Positions 60,103 to 64,000 of a stretch of DNA of 64,000 bases are shown here, one piece after another. Under the pieces are notes generated by a model. It worked only from the letters and a program-made list of their open reading frames with translations, did no database searches and was not told the DNA's origin. The first letter of the stretch is position 1. The number at the start of each line of letters is the position of its first letter. A program made the translations under genes and the position numbers. Source of the stretch: Caulobacter sp. (lineage in GTDB: Bacteria > Pseudomonadota > Alphaproteobacteria > Caulobacterales > Caulobacteraceae). Location of the stretch: contig JAHBYC010000012.1 of NCBI GenBank assembly GCA_019636175.1, positions 17,115 to 81,114 of the forward strand. Reading direction: 5' to 3'.

Positions 60103-62310
60103 ATGAACGCCATCCTGCCTTCGCCCGCCACCGGGGCCAACGCGCCCTTGATGCGCCAGATCCGCGACCGCCATGCCGCCGAGCTGCCGGTCGGACTGGA
60201 CGACCTGGCCGCCCTCAATCCCGACAGCCGCCGCGACAACCTCAAGCGCAGCCTCAACCGGCTGATCGACGACGGGGCCCTGACCCTTGAGGGCGACGCC
60301 TATCACCTGACCGCCTTTGGGGCCCAGGCCCTGCTGGCGCTCGACATCGGCGAGGGGCTGGTCGCGGCTGGCCTTGGCTTCGCCGGCGCCGCCGACCCGA
60401 CCCAGCAGCCGCGTTGGCCGATTGAGGATCTGCGCCCCAATCCGGACAACCCGCGCGGAGACGATGATCCCGCCCTGGAGGACGACGCCCTCGCCGACAG
60501 CATCGCCGAGGCCGGGGACATTCTCCAGCCGCTCGCGGTCTCTCCGCCGGATGCGAACGGCGTTCGCATCATCTGGGCCGGACACCGGCGCTGGCGAGCC
60601 GCCGACCGGCTCAGCGGCGAGGGCCGCCTGCCGCCCGCCCTGCTGGACGGCCTGCCCTACAAGGAACACCCCGTCGATCCCGGCCTTGACGACGCCGCCC
60701 TGCGCGCCGAGGGCCTGAAGGTCGCCCTGATCGAGAACCACCAGCGCCAGGACATCACCCCCTGGGAAGACGCCCGCGCCCTGGCCCTCTATGCCCAGCT
60801 GACCGGCAAGTCGGCCCGCGCCGTCGCCTTCGCCCTGGGCCGCGCCCGCGAGGGCTCCGAGACCGGCGTCAAGGACGTCCAGGACAAGATCAAGGTGGTC
60901 CGCGAGGCCAGCCACGGCGCCATCGCCGCCCATGAGGCCGGCCGTCTTACCTGGGAACAGCTGCGCGACAGCGTCCGCGAGAAGAAGCCCGGCCTGACCG
61001 CCAAACAGACCCTCTGCCTGGTCGAGGTCTGCGACTATGCGGTTCATCGTTGCGGCGCCCTGCCCGCCGGCGACGTCGTCGTTCCGGTGCTGAGGCCGCA
61101 TGACCACGGCGGCGACTATGATCTGGTCAAGGCCGGCATGCTGGGCTTCTCCTATCGCGGCGACACGGTCGAGGCGATCCTGCATCAGGCGGCCTGGGAC
61201 ACGGTCCAGGCCCTCGGCCAAGCCCCCGACCCGAACGAGCCGCCCGAGCGCCGACGCGACCGCCTCGCCGCCCTGCGCGAAACGGTCGTCAGCCAGTCCC
61301 GCGCCATCGCCGCCGGCGCCAATGACAGCTACATCACCGGCTGGCTGAACCGCCCGCAAGCGGACCCGGCGACCTCACCCCCCGCTGCTCCCAAGCCGCC
61401 GGTCCGCCTGGGCGTCATTGATCCAAACGACCCCCTGGTCGTCGACGGCAAGCGGTTTCCCAACATGACCGGGCGCAACGAGTATCTGCGCCGCCTCAAC
61501 CGCGAAGGGGGCGCGAGCCCCCCCCGTTCGGCCAAGCCCCCTGCACAGCCGCCCGAGGAAGCCCCCTCGAAGGACCGGCCAACCGCCCGCTGCATCGCCG
61601 ACGAGATCATCCTGATCGAACTGGCCCACGCCATCGATCAGGCCCAGGCGCGCGGCGCGCCGATGGTCTCGATCAACGACATGCCCGGCGTCCACGTCGG
61701 CAAATACTGGCTCGATCGTCAGATCCCCGGCCTGAAGAGCGATGGCCTGATCGACGCCGGCGGCGGCACGACCCTGCCCTGGGTCTGCCTGACCGCCCAG
61801 GGCGCCGCCTATCTCGAGGGTCGCGGCATCCACCGCCCGATCAACACCATCTATCTCTCGAACCTGCAGGCCCAACGCGCCTCGACGCCGCGGGACTTTG
61901 ACGCCCTCTACAACACCGACTGGCTCCAGAATCCCAGCCCCGAATCCCGCCCCCTCGAACCCGACGCCGAACCCGACGCCAATTTCTCCCCCAGCGGTGA
62001 AGCCGCGACTGGGGGAGGGGGACCGTCGCCGCAGGCGATGGTGGAGGGGGCAGCGCCGTTGCCGGCAAGCACACCCGAAACACCGTCGCCGACCACGCCC
62101 ATCGGCGACCCCGTCATCGCCGGACTTCGCGAGGCGGCCGGCGACCTCTGGCGCGCGGCCGGCGAGGCCCGCCGCGTCCTCGACAACCTGCTCGACTGTA
62201 CGGGCGCGGGAGACGACGAGCTGGCCGCCTCGGCCAAAGCCCTGCAGGCCGCCGCCCTCACCCTGGCCCCGTTCCTGACGGCGGCCCAGAAGGAAGGGGT
62301 CGCCGCATGA
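60103..62310 (+). CDS. large ParB-family protein
   Basis: The 735-residue protein starts MNAILPSPATGANAPLMRQI with a small winged-helix-like region (~1-80). The ParB nuclease/CTPase-type domain follows: 'WPIEDLRPNPDNPRGDDDP...ILQPLAVSPPDANGVRIIWAGHRRWRAADRL' (GHRRWRA replaces GERRWRA) and 'VALIENHQRQDITPWEDARALALYAQLTGKSARAVAFALGR' (ENxQR box and helix-turn-helix). A second wHTH-like part lies near 505-570 and a repeat-derived linker near 630-680. Phage ParB-like proteins of this kind occur without ParA; a partition role is unproven. Contains palindrome 60551 and repeat 61986. Confidence 0.8.
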   Translation: MNAILPSPATGANAPLMRQIRDRHAAELPVGLDDLAALNPDSRRDNLKRSLNRLIDDGALTLEGDAYHLTAFGAQALLALDIGEGLVAAGLGFAGAADPTQQPRWPIEDLRPNPDNPRGDDDPALEDDALADSIAEAGDILQPLAVSPPDANGVRIIWAGHRRWRAADRLSGEGRLPPALLDGLPYKEHPVDPGLDDAALRAEGLKVALIENHQRQDITPWEDARALALYAQLTGKSARAVAFALGRAREGSETGVKDVQDKIKVVREASHGAIAAHEAGRLTWEQLRDSVREKKPGLTAKQTLCLVEVCDYAVHRCGALPAGDVVVPVLRPHDHGGDYDLVKAGMLGFSYRGDTVEAILHQAAWDTVQALGQAPDPNEPPERRRDRLAALRETVVSQSRAIAAGANDSYITGWLNRPQADPATSPPAAPKPPVRLGVIDPNDPLVVDGKRFPNMTGRNEYLRRLNREGGASPPRSAKPPAQPPEEAPSKDRPTARCIADEIILIELAHAIDQAQARGAPMVSINDMPGVHVGKYWLDRQIPGLKSDGLIDAGGGTTLPWVCLTAQGAAYLEGRGIHRPINTIYLSNLQAQRASTPRDFDALYNTDWLQNPSPESRPLEPDAEPDANFSPSGEAATGGGGPSPQAMVEGAAPLPASTPETPSPTTPIGDPVIAGLREAAGDLWRAAGEARRVLDNLLDCTGAGDDELAASAKALQAAALTLAPFLTAAQKEGVAA
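60551..60569. repeat. 19-bp prophage palindrome, perfect, inside the ParB-family gene
   Basis: ATGCGAACGGCGTTCGCAT, encoding part of 'DANGVRI' in the ParB domain. Confidence 0.75.
61986..62118. repeat. palindromic repeat element, copy 1 (in frame in the ParB-family gene)
   Basis: ~133 bp similar to 63861-64000. It has two hairpins: CTCCCCCAG with CTGGGGGAG, and ACCGTCGCC with GGCGATGGT. A conserved 75-bp tail follows. It is translated in frame as 'SPSGEAATGGGGP...VEGAAPLPASTPET'. Confidence 0.75.
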
Positions 62311-62603
62311 TCATCCCCGCCCTCACCGCCCACCAGCGGGCCCAGCTGCTGCTCCTGATCCGCTTCTCCGCCGGTTCCCGCCGGACCGCCCTGGACGTCT
62401 ATCGCGCGCCGGACATCAACCCCGGAACCATGGCCAGGCTGCAGGCCATGGGCCTGACCGTCAGCGCCCGCGAGGGCTCAGGCCGGACGGGCCAGCGGAC
62501 CGTCTACTGGCTCAGCCCCGAGGGCATGGGCGAGGCCAACCGCCTCCGCAACGCCGCCCGGGGCATGACCAAGCCGACGACCGATGCGGAGCGGCCGCGA
62601 TGA
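62307..62603 (+). CDS. 98-residue winged-helix-like early protein
   Basis: The protein ([20 protein letters not shown]) contains '[65 protein letters not shown]', a pattern of helices followed by a wing as in small DNA-binding proteins. 4-bp overlaps join it to both neighbours. Confidence 0.6.
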   Translation: MIIPALTAHQRAQLLLLIRFSAGSRRTALDVYRAPDINPGTMARLQAMGLTVSAREGSGRTGQRTVYWLSPEGMGEANRLRNAARGMTKPTTDAERPR

Positions 62604-62824
62604 CCGCCGGCGCCGCCATCGGCCCCGCCCTGATGATCGCCCTGGGGATAGCCTGCCTGATCGCCGGCGAACGCATCCTCACCGGGGAGCTCAGCCGCGC
62701 CACGCCCGGCTGGCTCAAGGCCAACGCGCCTTTGCTGGCGGGCATCGCCCTGCTGACCCTGGCCGCCGTGGCCTGGACCTTCGTCGCCGACCTCCCGCCC
62801 TGGGCGGACGGCTTTCGTCCCTGA
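62600..62824 (+). CDS. 74-residue two-TM protein
   Basis: The protein ([20 protein letters not shown]) has two membrane spans (residues ~6-25 and ~43-64) with a short charged loop. It overlaps the previous gene by 4 bp. The family is not recognised. Confidence 0.6.
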   Translation: MTAGAAIGPALMIALGIACLIAGERILTGELSRATPGWLKANAPLLAGIALLTLAAVAWTFVADLPPWADGFRP

Positions 62825-62844
62825 CCATCACAAGGAAACCGCCC

Positions 62845-63312
62845 ATGCAAACCCCCGCCCTGGCCGTTGAAAGCCGGACACGCCGCACACCTGCCGGCAT
62901 AGCCGACCGCGCCGACGAGGCTCACCCCGTCGACATCCATGTCGGCCGCCGGATCCGCGCCCGCCGCAAGGCGCTCGGCGTCACCCAGGAAGGCCTCGCC
63001 GAGGCCCTGGCGCTGACCTTTCAGCAGATCCAGAAATACGAGCGCGGCGCCAACCGCGTTTCGGCCTCCAAGCTGTTCGCCATCGCCGAGGCGCTGGAGA
63101 CGCCGGTCGGCTGGTTCTTCGAGGGGCTGGAGACCGGCGGCCACACCGCTCCCGCCGCCGGCGTCGCCGACAGACTGCATGCCGAAACCGGCGGCCGCGA
63201 GATGGCCGACGCCTGGCTGGCCCTCCCCCCGGACGCCCGCGCCGCCCTTCGCCTGGTCGCCACCCAGATGCGGATCCTGAGCGTCGGCGCCAGCGCCTCC
63301 GGGGAGGCCTGA
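62845..63312 (+). CDS. XRE-family regulator with C-terminal helical part
   Basis: The 155-residue protein ([20 protein letters not shown]) has a classical XRE helix-turn-helix, '[63 protein letters not shown]'. This form is very common in Caulobacterales chromosomes and prophages. The C-terminal '[18 protein letters not shown]' is typical of that group. Start ATG 62845 has AAGGAAA upstream. It may regulate the rightward phage genes. Confidence 0.85.
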   Translation: MQTPALAVESRTRRTPAGIADRADEAHPVDIHVGRRIRARRKALGVTQEGLAEALALTFQQIQKYERGANRVSASKLFAIAEALETPVGWFFEGLETGGHTAPAAGVADRLHAETGGREMADAWLALPPDARAALRLVATQMRILSVGASASGEA

Positions 63313-63315
63313 CCC

Positions 63316-64000
63316 ATGGCCCACATCATGCTCGACATCGAAACCCTGGGAACCCGCCCCGGCTGCGTCGTCCTCTCGATCGGCGCGGTGGTCTTCGATC
63401 CGGTCACCGGCGAGACCGGCGAAACCTTCTATCGCAACATCATGCGCGCCAGCTGCGAACACTTCGGCCTGGTCGCCGATCCGGACACCGTCGCCTGGTG
63501 GGCCGCCCTGCCCGAGGCGGCGCGCGCCGCGCTGATGCCGGACCAGATCGGCCTGTTCGACGCGCTGACCGAGCTCAACGCCTTCTGGCGGGCTCAGGCC
63601 GGAGACCGCCTGTGGAGCCAGGGCCCCAGCTTCGACCCCGTCATCCTCCAGGCCGCCTATGACGCGACCGGACTGCCCGCGCCCTGGCGCTACAACGCCG
63701 CGCGCGACACCCGCACCGTCCACGACCTGGCCGGCTTCACCCCGGACAAGACCCGCGCCAGCCTGCACAACGCCCTCGAGGACGCCAAGGCCCAGGCCGC
63801 CGACGTACACCAATGCTACGTCGCCCTCGGCCTGGCCGCCCATTCCTTCCCCAGCCATTCCTCCCCCAGCGGCGAAGCCGCAACTGGGGGAGGGGGACCG
63901 CTTGCGAATACGCAAGCGGTGGAGGGGGCGGCGCCGCTGCCGGCAGGCACACCCGAAACACCGCCGCCGATCACGCCCGCCGGCGACCCCATCATCGGCG
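63316..64000 (+). CDS. DEDDh 3'-5' exonuclease, C-terminus outside window
   Basis: The frame starts MAHIMLDIETLGTRPGCVVL and stays open to the window end (228 residues seen). The exonuclease motifs are visible: 'MLDIETLG' (ExoI, D-E), 'LWSQGPSFDPVIL' (ExoII, D) and 'SLHNALEDAKAQA' (ExoIII, H...D). This is the Rv2179c/exonuclease VIII-like phage group, which trims RNA or DNA 3' ends and is often near recombination genes. From ~residue 182 it contains the palindromic repeat in frame. Confidence 0.85.
   Translation, partial: MAHIMLDIETLGTRPGCVVLSIGAVVFDPVTGETGETFYRNIMRASCEHFGLVADPDTVAWWAALPEAARAALMPDQIGLFDALTELNAFWRAQAGDRLWSQGPSFDPVILQAAYDATGLPAPWRYNAARDTRTVHDLAGFTPDKTRASLHNALEDAKAQAADVHQCYVALGLAAHSFPSHSSPSGEAATGGGGPLANTQAVEGAAPLPAGTPETPPPITPAGDPIIG
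63861..64000. repeat. palindromic repeat element, copy 2 (in frame in the exonuclease gene)
   Basis: Same element as 61986-62118. The first hairpin is conserved; the second is a different perfect stem, ACCGCTTGCG and CGCAAGCGGT with loop AATA (63897-63920). The window ends inside the conserved tail. Confidence 0.75.

Larger units (their letters stand above)
20286..64000. mobile_element. lambdoid siphophage prophage (right end outside window)
   Basis: Everything from the cargo operon to the right edge belongs to a tailed-phage genome. A CI/Cro-type immunity region is at 55.4-57.2 kb. Replication genes are at 47.3-50.4 kb. Head and tail genes in lambda order occupy 46.0-24.6 kb, and lysis genes 24.3-22.4 kb. 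The left boundary is uncertain, between about 19.6 and 20.3 kb. I could not find an integrase or att core inside the window; they may lie beyond 64 kb. All structural frames are open, so the prophage appears intact as far as seen. Confidence 0.9.

Noticed and set aside
23597-60569. Dispersed palindrome as a CRISPR or att array
   Set aside because: Copies are kilobases apart with unrelated surroundings, so it is neither a CRISPR array nor an attachment site.

Overview
The window looks like chromosome of a high-GC alphaproteobacterium, most likely a Caulobacteraceae member (Caulobacter/Phenylobacterium/Brevundimonas group). The evidence is GC-rich third codon positions, a large TonB-dependent receptor with the family's typical 'ELIVTAQKREEAIQDVPI' start, a GTTC-N7-GTTC LexA box of the alphaproteobacterial type, and the protein families present. 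Genus cannot be fixed by reading alone.

Bases 1 to about 20,000 are host chromosome. In order: a TPR-sulfotransferase (cut by the window edge), an ATP-grasp-like protein coupled to a metallo-beta-lactamase-fold hydrolase, an acyl-CoA ligase fused to a membrane DUF1499 module, a small PDZ protein, a two-domain phosphotransferase/P-loop kinase, a TetR regulator, pdxH, a DnaJ-domain protein, aroC, a pirin, a response regulator, queD and queE (queuosine precursor synthesis), a TonB-dependent receptor with a palindrome inside its promoter, and a CBS/pseudo-histidine-kinase/receiver protein. A LexA box at 19613 precedes two tiny co-directional genes.

From about 20.3 kb to the right edge the window is a lambdoid siphophage prophage, incomplete on the right. 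Reading leftward (minus strand) from the immunity region near 55.8 kb: Cro-like regulator, early genes, ParB-like protein, methyltransferase-like protein, prim-pol and SF3 helicase. These form a chain of genes joined by 4-bp start/stop overlaps. A NusG-like factor and terminator follow, then a head and tail module in strict lambda order: terS, terL, gpW-like, portal, protease with nested scaffold, decoration protein, capsid, connectors, tail tube, G/GT chaperones with a -1 slip site, tape measure, tail-tip proteins, and a fibre with an SGNH esterase domain. Lysis genes come last: two small membrane proteins, an M15 endolysin and a spanin pair. Beyond the late terminator lies a compositionally different cargo operon (GHKL ATPase, STAS-like DUF4325 protein, single-TM protein). 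Rightward from a second operator copy at 57.2 kb are small early genes, a large ParB-family protein, an XRE regulator and a DEDDh exonuclease that runs off the window.

The CI-like S24 repressor (55884) is flanked by two inverted copies of a 24-bp operator-like element (22/24 identical). A separate 19-bp perfect palindrome recurs at 4-10 kb intervals only within the prophage. Other items of note are two copies of a leader whose hairpin covers a ribosome-binding site, each driving a plus-strand gene inside the minus-strand early operon, and an in-frame palindromic repeat in two phage genes. No integrase, tRNA, rRNA, CRISPR array or transposase was found.
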